A model generated the notes under the pieces. That model ran no database searches. It worked only from the letters and a program-made list of their open reading frames with translations, and had not been told where the DNA came from. Below, in pieces: positions 36,213 to 46,175 of a DNA stretch of 64,000 bases. The position numbers and the translations under genes are program-made. The DNA is from Rubripirellula tenax (GTDB lineage Bacteria; Planctomycetota; Planctomycetia; Pirellulales; Pirellulaceae). The stretch lies in assembly GCF_007860125.1 (NCBI RefSeq), contig NZ_SJPW01000001.1:558001-622000 (forward strand), in the 5' to 3' direction. The first letter of the stretch is position 1. Each line of letters starts with the position of its first letter.

Positions 36213-36986
36213 ATGCCTGCGATGAAATTTCCCGAAAGAATCAACGAACATGCCCGGGGTGAAAAATTCGATAACCTCCTGGTGATACCGATCACACAAA
36301 CGGGCGCCATCAATGGCCGCGAGGATGCAATCACAGCGATGACGGCGGGTAAGCGAATTTTACACGTCGGATGCCTGGATCATATTCCGTTGATCGACGA
36401 AAAAATCAAGAGCGGAATTTGGTTTCACAAAATTTTGACGGACAGCGCGGAAACTTGCCTGGGGATCGATATAAATCAAGAGGGAATCGACTACGTTCGC
36501 AATTCGTACGACGTCACTAATATCATCAACGCCAATTTGATGACCGGTGAAGGATGCGAGCAATTTAACACCCAGGATTGGGACATCGCGATCTTCGGTG
36601 AAGTGCTCGAACATATTGACAATCCCGTATTCTTTCTGTCGCAGTTTCGAAAGTTTAGCCAGGGTCGGGTAAAGTCGATCATCGTGACGGTTCCCAACGC
36701 TTTTCGCCGCGCCAATGTCTTGGGCACATTCCGTTCGCGCGAACGGGTCAACTCGGACCATTTTTATTGGTTCACCCCATACACGCTCTTGCGTGTTCTT
36801 TTCCAATCGGGCTGGCACACTCGAACCCTCGAGCATTGCCAATTTGGGAAACCGCAGGGAATCATCGGACGTATGAAGTGGGCCGTGATTAGCCGCTGGC
36901 CCATGCTCGCTGATGACTTGGTGGCTACGGCCGATCTCGAAGCGATCGATTCAAAGAAACCGGCGGCGGAAGATCGTGGGAGATAA
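36213..36986 (+). CDS. SAM-dependent methyltransferase, class I
   Basis: About 257 residues from ATG 36213 (ATG 36222 also possible). The SAM-binding site is GKRILHVGCLDH (motif I) with acidic residue in CLGIDINQEG (motif II) and DIAIFGEVLEHIDNP (motif IV), the pattern of Methyltransf_11/23-type enzymes. The later SIIVTVPNAFRRAN and HFYWFTPYTLLRVL resemble sugar or lipid-glycan methyltransferases in exopolysaccharide loci. It probably methylates a sugar of the polymer made by the neighbouring enzymes. Confidence 0.85.
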   Translation: MPAMKFPERINEHARGEKFDNLLVIPITQTGAINGREDAITAMTAGKRILHVGCLDHIPLIDEKIKSGIWFHKILTDSAETCLGIDINQEGIDYVRNSYDVTNIINANLMTGEGCEQFNTQDWDIAIFGEVLEHIDNPVFFLSQFRKFSQGRVKSIIVTVPNAFRRANVLGTFRSRERVNSDHFYWFTPYTLLRVLFQSGWHTRTLEHCQFGKPQGIIGRMKWAVISRWPMLADDLVATADLEAIDSKKPAAEDRGR

Positions 36987-37093
36987 CAATTATCAGTGTC
37001 ACGTTGCGCTCCGGGAAAGTTAGTAGCATCGCAGCTTTCGTGGAGGGAAAGGCGACTTTAAAAAGGGTGCGACTGGCAAAAACCGCATTCTAC

Positions 37094-37582
37094 CTAGTCG
37101 TCGTTTAAAACTTTTCGGACGTGATCGGTGTACTGCCGGATGAAGTTGGCGGTCGAAAATTCTTCTGCGTGTTGACGACACACTTGCCAAGAAAATGACG
37201 CCGGGTCGAACCGCTCCTGCGCATCGATCAGCGAATCGGGCGTTTGGTCGTCGAAGAACAAGCCCGTCTGGTTGTCGATAACCGTTTCCAAGGCACCGCC
37301 GGCTCGCAATGCGATCACGGGCGCGCCGGACGCTTGCGCCTCCACCGGTGTGATGCCGAAATCCTCGATGTCCGGAGGCTCGAACGCATCACAACTTTCG
37401 TTTTGTTCTTTCAAGGATGAAAACGGTTGTCGCCGAAGAAACTCGATGTTCGATTTCGCGGACGCTTGAAGTGCTTTCGATTCCGGGCCACCGCCGATGA
37501 CAACCAACCGCTCGCAAGCGCAGTTGTAGGCATCGACCGCAGTGTCGATCCGTTTATAAGACACCAATTCGGAAATCATAAA
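37094..37582 (-). pseudogene. 5'-truncated copy of the GT4 gene at 42080-43171
   Basis: The minus-strand frame encodes only the C-terminal half of a GT4 enzyme, from ISELVSYKRID to the end. It matches the intact paralogue downstream along its whole length: IEDFGITPVEAQASGAPVIA is identical. A 56-base stretch is identical at DNA level (37281-37336 versus 42273-42328). Upstream of about 37580 similarity ends abruptly and the frame runs into unrelated sequence. Family residues have decayed (PPDIEDFG where the intact copy has FPGIEDFG; DAQERF for DAIERF). The N-terminal acceptor domain is missing, so it cannot be active. Confidence 0.88.
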
Positions 37583-38069
37583 CCTGCATCGGACAAGCGA
37601 TGCCCCAGATCGAACAAGGCGGTGAGTGTCGCGTGGAATCGCGTTACTTCTTGCAAAGCCGCAAAGCAAAAATGCGCGAGTTCGCCACGAGCGTACGAAG
37701 GCTCTGGCGCTTTGAATCGATTCATTGGGCTCTGGATCTGGATATTGCTTTACCCGATGAATCGAGTCGTATTCGCAGGGAAAACGCGGCCGCAAACGAC
37801 ACGTTCGCGACGGTATATCGTGTCTCTCGTCGAGCAAGACACTTCCAAGCATAGCTTGAAGCGGGAGCGAAAACTTGTCGGTTGGGACACCGACTTTCCT
37901 TCAAGAGCTACAGTTCCCGACCAGATTTCGATGCGCCCGCCACGTCCGCCACGCCCTCCCTCCCCCCCGGATTGTGGGGATTGTGTTTTATACTCTCATC
38001 ATCAAGAGTGATCACCGCAGCTCTTTGGTGACGAGTGCGGCATAAAACAACTCTCGTGGGCAACGAAGA
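37583..38069. other. Region between truncated GT4 and subtilase genes
   Basis: No gene is supported in these 487 bases. Minus-strand open frame extends into it from the truncated GT4, but its sequence matches neither the intact paralogue nor any family I know. The stretch near 37960-38060 changes to A/T-richer sequence and is the expected promoter region of the subtilase, with TATACT near 37989 as a possible -10 element and no good -35 element. Confidence 0.4.
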
Positions 38070-41000
38070 ATGAGAATGACGAAGCACTTGAAAAACAGCA
38101 AATGTTACAATGATCATGTGTCAGCGAATAGAATGTCAGAAAAGCAAATCAGGAATGCTGCACGGAGATCAGTTCTCAAGTTAGAGTTGCTTGAAAATAG
38201 AATCGCCCTGTCGGCGAACTCGCTTCTGAGTATTCCCACCAACCTACCCGAGTCTTCGCATGCTGTAGATTCGACTGAAAACAATATTGTCCGTGACATT
38301 GCAACTGACGTGCGTTCTGCGAAAATTAATGCGGATGATTTGGGTGATTCTTATTGGCATCAGGGCGAGCAAATCTCGTTGCTGCAACTTCATGACGAGG
38401 TCGTCGTTGGCCTTGTTGAAAAGGAAGAAGATTCGGCGGGTGTCTTCTCACCGGCTAGCCAAAATGTGTACCAGGTAAATTGGGCGGATACTGTATCGCT
38501 CGGTCAGGGAAGAAGAATCCTCACGAAAAACCTTAACGTAAACTCGTTTCCTGCTCTTAGTAGGGAGGCAGCCGACGCCAGCTTGGCTTACCAATTGGAC
38601 GAACGTGAAGATCTTTTGTGGTATGCCCCTGTCTTCTTCTCGCCGGAATACGACTCGAGAGCGGTGATAACGAATGAGGTTGTGGTTGCGCTGAATGATG
38701 CCGCAGACGCTAACGACGTTTTTGATACTCGATTTTCGAGTTATAAAAGAATTAGCGGTACTTCGAATCAGTTCGTAGCGATTCTGAAGAATGGGGCTGG
38801 GGCGTTAGTGTTACGACTTGCTAATGAGTTGACGATGGATTCCCGGGTAAAATGGGCATCGCCCAAAATTTATTCGGAAATCAAGTCGGCGGCGAGTCCG
38901 AATGACCCTCTCTTTAACCAGCAGGTGAACTTGCACAACACCGGCCAGATTGGGGCGGCGGACGGCGCAGATGCCCACCTACTCGAAGCCTGGGACGACA
39001 CGACCGGGATCGGTAGTGATGTCGTCGTTGCAGTACTTGATACTGGCGTTCAAACTGACCATCCCGATTTAAACATTTGGGTGAATCCAGGCGAGACTCC
39101 AAACAGTGGCATTGACGACGATGGGAACGGCTGGATCGACGATCTCAATGGCTGGGACTTTTTTGACAACGATAACAATCCTAACCCGAATGTTTCCAAC
39201 TCAGGTGGCACGGACAACCACGGCACGTCCGTAGCCGGGGTTGCTGCTGCAATAGGCAACAACAACCTTGGCGTCACCGGGGCTTCATGGGGTGCGCAGG
39301 TCATGCCCGTCAAGGTGTTCCGAAATGAAACATTTACGTCGTATACGGACGCGGCGCCTGCAATTTACTATGCAGCCGGTCGAACCAAAGATGCCACAGG
39401 AACCTGGGACGCCGCAGATATACTAAACCTGAGCTTTGGTGGCGGTGTACCCGAACAGGGATTCTCGGATGCACTTGCGTGGGCATCGGCGAATGGGAGA
39501 GGTGGGTTGGGTACATCCGTTTTCGTGGCGACAGGAAACTCTGCATCCTCGTTTGTGAATTATTCTCACAATCTTGATCGCGCCCATAATTATGCAGCTC
39601 AATGGCGGTATAGTGGGGGAGCGTCTGGGGGTGACACCAAATGGCTTGGACAATTTGTTTTTCCTGGAGACGGTTCCGTTGAACGATTTGCAACGAATCA
39701 ATTACCATTTGGGTGGTCATCCGGGGGTGATTTGACGTGGACGATTGTTGATGATCCAGGTCACAATTATGGCGTCAGCCAGTTTGTCGCGAAAGCGGGG
39801 AACGTCACAGGTAGTGGTGTATCCATACTAACATCACCCACGTTTACAGTCGATCCTTTCCTCGGTGGAAGTGAATTGAGCTTCCAGGCATGGACAAACA
39901 ACTCAGCTTCGTCCGATGACTTGAGTCTTTACATTTCCAAGGACGGTGGTCCGTTTGAGCTTGCGCTGGCACTCAACACTTACGACCCTAATTTTGGTTT
40001 AACTACCGCAGTTGCCTATCCGGCTAACCTGACCAGTACGATCGCAGTAGGCGCAAGTACTGATTGGGACTTTCGATCTGATTACAGCCAATATGGATTG
40101 GAACTTGACTTTGTTGCACCAAGCAACGGAGGCTTCTCCAATGTAACGACTACCGATAGAACCGGGCTTGTTGGCTACGGCGCCGGTGATTACACATCTC
40201 GTTTTAGTGGGACCTCCGCAGCGACTCCGTTAGCAGCTGGCATAGCCGCACTAATGCTTGCAAAAGCCCCCGAGTTGACCGCTTCCGAAATTCGTGAGGT
40301 GATGCGGGCATCTGCGGACAAGATTGGTGGCGTGGAATACACAAATGGTTTCAACAACTTTTATGGGTACGGGCGTGTTAATGCCGATTCAGCCCTTCGT
40401 CTGATCCAAACTTCTGACGCCTTGGTGAGCGAGCTCGATCCGGTAGCCGACACATTCGCTAGAGGAGGCGCTTATAGCATCGATAACTATGGGAGCGTTA
40501 ATGGTCTATCTGTAAAGAAGGTTGGATCGCCAGACTTCACCCGCGAAGCATTTTTGAAGTTTGATATTTCGGGGCTCGATTCCGCAGCGTATGCAACTCT
40601 TTCGCTTTCGGTCTTGTCGCACGATCTAGGAATCAACCCGTTGGATCATGAACTCTACATCATCGACCCTGTTTGGGGCTCGAACACCGAGTCCGGCTTA
40701 ACCTGGAGTAACTCACGATCACCAGCACTTCAGGGCACGCTTGCCGCGACCTGGACACTCAGTTCGACCTTGATCGCAAGCGGTTCACCCATTGAGATCA
40801 ACTTGACCGAAGCGGTTCGGGCTGCACTTGCTGCTGGCCAGAACACGATCGCGTTCCGCATTGCGAGTTCTGGCGCGACGGATCGCGGTGTTATTTACCA
40901 GTCGAGAGAGTCCGCGATTGGAAAGCCAACCTTAACAATATACCCAACGCCTCGAAAGCAATCATTGTCGTCGGTTGCCGATACGTATGTTCGAGGAGGC

Positions 41001-42014
41001 GTTTATAGCACTGATAACTATGGGAGCGTTGATGGTCTATCTGTAAAGAAGGTAGGATCGCCAGACTTCACCCGAGAAGCATTTTTGGAGTTTGATATTT
41101 CGGGGCTCGATTCAGCGTCGTATGCAACTCTTTCGCTTTCGGTCTTGTCGCACGATCTAGGAATCAACCCGTTGGATCATGAACTCTACATCATCGACCC
41201 TGTTTGGGGCTCGAACACCGAGTCCGGCTTAACCTGGAGTAACTCACGATCACCAGCACTTCAGGGCACGCTTGCCGCGACCTGGACACTCAGTTCGTCC
41301 TTGATCGCGAACGGTTCACCCATTGAAATTAACTTGACCGATGCTGTTCAAGCTGCAATTGCTGCTGGACAAGACTCGATTGCCATTCGAATCGCGAGTT
41401 CTGGGACAACCGATCGCGGCGTTGCCTATCAGTCAAGAGAGTCTACGACTGGGAAACCGACCTTGAACATTTATCCAATTCCCCAAACGCAAATACTGTC
41501 ACCAGAAGCTGACACGTTCGTGCGTGGTGGAGTTGTCTATAGCAATGACAATTACGGAAGCTTTAATTACTTGTCTGTAAAAAAGGTGGGATCGGAAGAC
41601 TACACGCGCGAGGCATTTTTGAAGTACGATATTTCAGGTGTTGGCTCTGCCTCTTACGCGACGCTCTCACTTTCGGTTTTTTCACACGACCTCGGAATTA
41701 ATCCGCTTGAGCACAAACTCTATGTTGTCGACCCAAATTGGGGATCCAGCAATGAGTCCAGCCTGACTTGGGGTAACTCGCGATCGCCAGCTATGCATGG
41801 CATCCTCGCCGCAACGTGGACAGTTAGCTCAGCGTCAATTGCAAGTGGATCACAAATAGAGATCAATTTGAGTGATGCTGTGCAAACTGCAATTGCGGCT
41901 GGACAGGACTCGATTGCGTTTCGAATAGTAAGTTCAGGAGCGACGGATCGTAGCGTGAACTATCGTTCCAGGGAGTCAACGAATGGACGGCCGATGTTGA
42001 ATATCTATTCCTGA
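38070..42014 (+). CDS. Large secreted subtilisin-like serine protease with three CBM96/DNRLRE-type repeats
   Basis: A 1314-residue protein. The N-terminus has KLELLENRIALSA, the LExRxLL(S/T)A-type motif of giant planctomycete secreted proteins. The peptidase S8 triad is present: D324 in VLDTGVQTDHPD, H384 in NHGTSVAGVAA and S716 in FSGTSAATPLAAGIAAL. The roughly 330 residues between His and Ser include a beta-rich insert (about 490-650). From about residue 787 come three repeats of about 177 residues (DNYGSVNGLSVKKVG; REAFLKFDISGLDS), resembling DNRLRE/CBM96-like glycan-binding modules. There is no PEP-CTERM tail. A/T-rich codons (AAT, TTT, AGA, TTA) are more frequent than in neighbours, which suggests transfer. 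Start could also be ATG 38076. Confidence 0.92.
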   Translation: MRMTKHLKNSKCYNDHVSANRMSEKQIRNAARRSVLKLELLENRIALSANSLLSIPTNLPESSHAVDSTENNIVRDIATDVRSAKINADDLGDSYWHQGEQISLLQLHDEVVVGLVEKEEDSAGVFSPASQNVYQVNWADTVSLGQGRRILTKNLNVNSFPALSREAADASLAYQLDEREDLLWYAPVFFSPEYDSRAVITNEVVVALNDAADANDVFDTRFSSYKRISGTSNQFVAILKNGAGALVLRLANELTMDSRVKWASPKIYSEIKSAASPNDPLFNQQVNLHNTGQIGAADGADAHLLEAWDDTTGIGSDVVVAVLDTGVQTDHPDLNIWVNPGETPNSGIDDDGNGWIDDLNGWDFFDNDNNPNPNVSNSGGTDNHGTSVAGVAAAIGNNNLGVTGASWGAQVMPVKVFRNETFTSYTDAAPAIYYAAGRTKDATGTWDAADILNLSFGGGVPEQGFSDALAWASANGRGGLGTSVFVATGNSASSFVNYSHNLDRAHNYAAQWRYSGGASGGDTKWLGQFVFPGDGSVERFATNQLPFGWSSGGDLTWTIVDDPGHNYGVSQFVAKAGNVTGSGVSILTSPTFTVDPFLGGSELSFQAWTNNSASSDDLSLYISKDGGPFELALALNTYDPNFGLTTAVAYPANLTSTIAVGASTDWDFRSDYSQYGLELDFVAPSNGGFSNVTTTDRTGLVGYGAGDYTSRFSGTSAATPLAAGIAALMLAKAPELTASEIREVMRASADKIGGVEYTNGFNNFYGYGRVNADSALRLIQTSDALVSELDPVADTFARGGAYSIDNYGSVNGLSVKKVGSPDFTREAFLKFDISGLDSAAYATLSLSVLSHDLGINPLDHELYIIDPVWGSNTESGLTWSNSRSPALQGTLAATWTLSSTLIASGSPIEINLTEAVRAALAAGQNTIAFRIASSGATDRGVIYQSRESAIGKPTLTIYPTPRKQSLSSVADTYVRGGVYSTDNYGSVDGLSVKKVGSPDFTREAFLEFDISGLDSASYATLSLSVLSHDLGINPLDHELYIIDPVWGSNTESGLTWSNSRSPALQGTLAATWTLSSSLIANGSPIEINLTDAVQAAIAAGQDSIAIRIASSGTTDRGVAYQSRESTTGKPTLNIYPIPQTQILSPEADTFVRGGVVYSNDNYGSFNYLSVKKVGSEDYTREAFLKYDISGVGSASYATLSLSVFSHDLGINPLEHKLYVVDPNWGSSNESSLTWGNSRSPAMHGILAATWTVSSASIASGSQIEINLSDAVQTAIAAGQDSIAFRIVSSGATDRSVNYRSRESTNGRPMLNIYS
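40429..42011 (+). repeat. Three tandem repeats of 531 bp (177 residues) in the subtilase
   Basis: Copies 1 and 2 are offset by 531 bp and share long stretches of identical DNA (for example 40600-40760 against 41131-41291). Copy 3 is clearly diverged, including at silent positions. So copies 1 and 2 arose by recent duplication or are kept alike by gene conversion, while copy 3 is older. Confidence 0.92.
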
Positions 42015-42079
42015 TCATCTTCATTCGCATCTAACCGATTCGTTATTGAGCCCTGGCACGTATGGCACTCAATTTCAGC

Positions 42080-43171
42080 TCATTCGTGCGGTTGCCGGAA
42101 CATATCTTGAACGTGATCGTTGTACTGTTTGAGAAAGTTAGCCGATGAAAAATTTTCGGCGTTGCTTCGGCAGGTCCGCCAGTCAAACGACGACGGATCG
42201 AAACGCTCGATCGCGTCGATCAATGAATCCGGTGTCTGTTCGTCAAAAAACAGTCCGGTCTGGTTATCGATGACCGTTTCCAAGGCACCGCCGGCTCGCA
42301 ATGCGATCACGGGCGCGCCGGACGCTTGGGCCTCAACAGGCGTGATACCGAAGTCTTCGATGCCTGGAAACACGAACGCTTCGCACGTTTCGAAGTGTTC
42401 TTTCAAGGATGAAAACGGTTGTCGCCCGAGAAACTCGATGTTCTGTTTCGCGGACGCTTCGAGGGCTTTCTTTTCGGGGCCACCGCCAATGACAACCAAC
42501 CGCTTGCCGGTACGGTTGTAAGCGTCGACGGCGATGTCAATCCGTTTGTACGACACCAATTCGGAAATCACTAAGTGAAAATCGCCTCGCGGGCGATCGG
42601 GAACAAAGTCGTCGGTTGCCACCGGAGGATAAATCACGGTCGATTCACGGTCGTAGTACTTCTTGATGCGGCCGGCGACGAATTTCGAGTTTGCGACGAA
42701 GTCATCGACGCTCTCCGACGACTTGCGATCGAACTCACGTAGCGACTGGGCAAACCGATCCAGCGCGATCCGGGCCGCGAACGAGGCTCGTTTGTAGTCC
42801 GAACCGAGTTCCCACAGATACCGTGGCGGTGAATGGCAGTAACAGACGTGCTTGGTCGACGGACCTTTCGGAATGCCTTTGATCAACGACGCATCGCTGG
42901 AAAGCAGCAGATCCACGTCATCGGGAACGCGCATGCCCGAAATCGCCCAGGGATGCAGCGGCAGCAAGTGACGATACGTACTCTGAATTTTCGGAAATCG
43001 GTTCAACCGGCTGGCATGGACCTTGTGTCCGCGCAGCCCCGGCACGTCGACGGTCGGATCGTGTACGAGCGTGTAAACATCGCTAGCGGGAAAGAGACTC
43101 GCCATTTGCTCGAGTACCTTCTCGCCACCTCGGTAACCGTTCAACCAATGGTGTGCCAGTGCAACTTTCAT
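42080..43171 (-). CDS. Glycosyltransferase family 4 (WbaZ-like)
   Basis: A 363-residue enzyme starting at ATG 43171 with the family opening MKVALAHHWLNGYRGGEKVLE; upstream in-frame sequence is not family-like. Central blocks are DLLLSSDASLIKGI, CYCHSPPRYLWELG and DDFVANSKFVAGRIKKYY. The donor domain has LVISELVSYKRID, LVVIGGGPEKKAL and the E-x7-E motif in PGIEDFGITPVEAQASGAPV. This subgroup includes mannosyltransferases of capsule and exopolysaccharide synthesis, so mannose or a related sugar is possible. It is the intact parent of the truncated copy at 37094-37582, and is divergent from the next polymerase gene. Confidence 0.92.
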   Translation of the reverse strand: MKVALAHHWLNGYRGGEKVLEQMASLFPASDVYTLVHDPTVDVPGLRGHKVHASRLNRFPKIQSTYRHLLPLHPWAISGMRVPDDVDLLLSSDASLIKGIPKGPSTKHVCYCHSPPRYLWELGSDYKRASFAARIALDRFAQSLREFDRKSSESVDDFVANSKFVAGRIKKYYDRESTVIYPPVATDDFVPDRPRGDFHLVISELVSYKRIDIAVDAYNRTGKRLVVIGGGPEKKALEASAKQNIEFLGRQPFSSLKEHFETCEAFVFPGIEDFGITPVEAQASGAPVIALRAGGALETVIDNQTGLFFDEQTPDSLIDAIERFDPSSFDWRTCRSNAENFSSANFLKQYNDHVQDMFRQPHE

Positions 43172-43347
43172 CCGAAAAGGCTCGCATATTCTTATACCCG
43201 TGGCAATGGCGATGATGCCCCGGAAGAATTGGTGAATTGAAGAATTGGTAGGGCGAGTATCCGCTGGAAAGCCTATGGTGACCGAAACAACACGATCAGG
43301 CGATTTTTGCCCGCCTTTGTTAGCTATCACTTTGGGTACCAGATGCC

Positions 43348-46071
43348 ATGTCACGGACAACCGCGCGATTGACGCCTCAGCGAAGTGTCAGAAAATCGGC
43401 CGATCCGCGATCGCGTGAAACGGCCCGTTGGCGAGTTGTGATGATGTGGGTCGCCCGCGCGATCGTGATCGGTGCGCTGGCGTATGGAACATGGCTGAAC
43501 GGAGCGACCGATGCCTCGACGCTTTATCGGATCGCGATCGCCTTGTCGACGGCGACACTGTTGACGGTAGTCGCTTCGATGGGGCAACCTTCGGTCCGGA
43601 TGCCGCGAATCTTTTTCGCGCTATGGGTTGTTTGGATCGTATATGCAGCCGCACAAACGGCTCCCGTGAATTCGGTGACGCGGTACTTTTTTCGCGGCCC
43701 GGCTTCGATTCAGGATGAATTCGTCGAGCCAGGGCTAGCCGATTTATCGATCGATGTCTCCGGCGAAGGCGCTGACGAAGTCGTTGGCGAAGTCCCCGAT
43801 GAATCGGTTTCCTCGCGATTTCAATATATTCCCAGAGGAACGGTTTCGTTGGACGAAACCCGCCGCGCGATCACGCCATACTTGGTCGGATTCGGGTTTG
43901 CGTTGCTGGCGTCGCGGCTGTTCACCACCAGCGCCAGCCGTCGCGTGCTGTTGTGGTGCATCGCGATCAACTGCACGCTGCTAGCGGCTTGGGGGATTCT
44001 GCAACGGGCGGGCGGTTCATCGGATCTGCTACCCGGACTGAGCAGCCCCTACTCGTCACCGGCATTTTCAAGTTTCATCTACAAGAATGCGGGGGCCGCG
44101 GCGATCTTGCCCGGCGCCGCTGCCGCGATATTGCTGGTCCTGATCAACCGATCTAGCATTCGTTCTCGAGCGGGATACCGAGGAAGCCACCCAATGCTGA
44201 CGCGGCGAAACATCACATTGATGCTGGCGCTGGCAGTGATGGTGATTGGCCTTACCGTTTCGCTTTCGCGCGGCGCCTGTGTCAGCGCATTCATTGCGTT
44301 CGTGGTCGTGGCACTGATTCGCCGACGCGGATACGGACGAGTCGCCAAGTACTCGACCATCTTCTTCGCCGTCATGGTGATTGGTGTGTTTGCAAGTTCT
44401 TTCGTGACCGAACGATTGACGGAATCGATGCAGCGTCGACTGGGCGATGTGTCTCTCGACGCCCTATCGACTGACCAGCGATGGAAGCATTGGCAAGACG
44501 GGTTCACGACGGCGGTTTCGAACTTCCCGAGCGGCACAGGTTTGGGGACCTACGGCTACGCTACGTTGCCGTACCAAGAAGAGACCTTTCCGTATTGGTT
44601 CCGCGAAGCCCACAACCAATATCTTGAAATTTTCACCGAGATGGGTGCCATCGGTATCGTGATCTTGGTCGCGATGATTGTCTGGTTTCTTCGCTTGTGT
44701 CGTAGTGGCTTTCGTGACCAAGCAAACGGTTCGACGGTCGAATGGGCTTCCTTCGGCATCGCACTGGCCTTGATGGCCGGAATCCAGAGCGTCGTCGACT
44801 TTGTGATCGCGATTCCAGCGAACCTGTTCGTCTATGCCGTCTTTATCAGCACGGTGGCAACGCGATTGAGTTTGACCGTTGATCCGGCCAGCAAAGTGTC
44901 CCTGAAGAAAACCGAGCCGCGGAATGTGACCGCGATCGTGCGTCCGATTCTAATGGGCGTCGTCGCCCTAGCGTCGTTGGCACCCGCGATCTCACTGAGT
45001 CAGCAACGCGCGATTGCTGACAAGGCTCTCGACGAAACGATCCTATCGTCGGCGAACGATTCTCAAACGATTGAGTTCGCCAACGAGATGCTATCGCGAC
45101 TGGACAAAGCGATTGTAGCGGCGCCCCGCAATGCCAGCCTTTGGGAACGACGCGCGTGGTGGCATCTAATCGCATATCGCGTCGGGTTGATGGAAGAACT
45201 CCAAAATCGCGGCGAGAATGTTGTTTGGACATCAACCGACCCGATCAACATCAACGAGTTCATCACGCTGACGCCAGCGGAAAACCGAGACGCGACACGA
45301 AACGTTTTTCGATCAACGGACTCACTTCGTCAATCGCTTGAACAGATGCAATTGAGCGCAAGCGAGGCGATTCGTTTGAATGCTCTGCAAACCAGCAGTT
45401 ACTATCGGTCCATGCTGGTCGCCGAATTCACGGGCCTGGATCGGTCTTTTTGGAAGGACAAGTCGGCCCGCCTTTCCAACAACGATGCGAGACGCCTATT
45501 CGTCAACGGTTTGATGGCCTATTTGTCCAGCGATGACGAGCAGATGATCGACCAGTGGAATCGATCTCTTTCCATCGATGATCGAAACTGGAAGCCGATT
45601 ATGCAGATTGCAACGACCCGCATGACGCCGCTGAGAGTGGCCGAGCGATTGGTTCCGTCCCGATCGCCGAACTTGATACTGGATCTGGCCGTGGCGAATG
45701 TTCCGGATCGTCAGACGGATCCAAAAACAATCCTGCCCACCGAGTTTTTTGATCCCAAGGTGGCTCGGGGACTGATCGAGTATTGCGAGACCGACTCTAG
45801 ATTCGACAACCGCCTGCGATTCCAGACGCTCGCGCAACTGCATGAAAAGTTGGACGATTTCGCAGCGGCCGGTAAGTACTGGGACATGGCGCTGACCGAG
45901 GCGCCCGAAAATCCGGGTTATCGGATCCGTTTGATCGAGGCGTTGATGAAGCAGCAAAAATTCGCCGAAGCGTTAGATCAAGCGATCGTCGGACGATCAC
46001 TGCATCCGAACGAAAAACGATTCCGCAGCTTGGTTGCTCAGTCACGTTCGGGTCTGGCAAACCAGCACTAG
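43348..46071 (+). CDS. O-antigen ligase-like membrane protein with C-terminal TPR region
   Basis: A 907-residue protein. The first 30 residues are basic; ATG 43441 (MMWVARAIVIGALAYG) is an alternative start. About twelve membrane helices span residues 30-560, including the Wzy_C region with GLTVSLSRGACVSAF and GTGLGTYGYATLPYQEE, then REAHNQYLEIFTEMGAIGI with the conserved His. The C-terminal 340 residues are soluble, with helix pairs of TPR type (LAQLHEKLDDFAAAGKYWDM; LIEALMKQQKFAEALDQAI). Such ligase-TPR fusions are found in exopolysaccharide loci of PEP-CTERM-bearing bacteria. It probably polymerises or ligates glycan, with the TPR part as a docking platform. Confidence 0.88.
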   Translation: MSRTTARLTPQRSVRKSADPRSRETARWRVVMMWVARAIVIGALAYGTWLNGATDASTLYRIAIALSTATLLTVVASMGQPSVRMPRIFFALWVVWIVYAAAQTAPVNSVTRYFFRGPASIQDEFVEPGLADLSIDVSGEGADEVVGEVPDESVSSRFQYIPRGTVSLDETRRAITPYLVGFGFALLASRLFTTSASRRVLLWCIAINCTLLAAWGILQRAGGSSDLLPGLSSPYSSPAFSSFIYKNAGAAAILPGAAAAILLVLINRSSIRSRAGYRGSHPMLTRRNITLMLALAVMVIGLTVSLSRGACVSAFIAFVVVALIRRRGYGRVAKYSTIFFAVMVIGVFASSFVTERLTESMQRRLGDVSLDALSTDQRWKHWQDGFTTAVSNFPSGTGLGTYGYATLPYQEETFPYWFREAHNQYLEIFTEMGAIGIVILVAMIVWFLRLCRSGFRDQANGSTVEWASFGIALALMAGIQSVVDFVIAIPANLFVYAVFISTVATRLSLTVDPASKVSLKKTEPRNVTAIVRPILMGVVALASLAPAISLSQQRAIADKALDETILSSANDSQTIEFANEMLSRLDKAIVAAPRNASLWERRAWWHLIAYRVGLMEELQNRGENVVWTSTDPININEFITLTPAENRDATRNVFRSTDSLRQSLEQMQLSASEAIRLNALQTSSYYRSMLVAEFTGLDRSFWKDKSARLSNNDARRLFVNGLMAYLSSDDEQMIDQWNRSLSIDDRNWKPIMQIATTRMTPLRVAERLVPSRSPNLILDLAVANVPDRQTDPKTILPTEFFDPKVARGLIEYCETDSRFDNRLRFQTLAQLHEKLDDFAAAGKYWDMALTEAPENPGYRIRLIEALMKQQKFAEALDQAIVGRSLHPNEKRFRSLVAQSRSGLANQH

Positions 46072-46175
46072 CGGATCCACCGACACAATCTAAACCTACC
46101 GCACAACAGGTTTGATTGTTGGAAGCGTGCGTTTTTCGGGGGAAATGGCTGTGGACCGCGAATCGGTCGAAAAAC

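Noticed and set aside
37583-38069. Remnant transposase or integrase beside the truncated GT4 gene
   Set aside because: I checked the conceptual frames and found no DDE, HUH or tyrosine recombinase motif and no terminal inverted repeats.
40429-42011. CRISPR-like or satellite repeat
   Set aside because: The 531-bp repeats are coding, in frame and protein-domain sized; they are duplicated protein modules.
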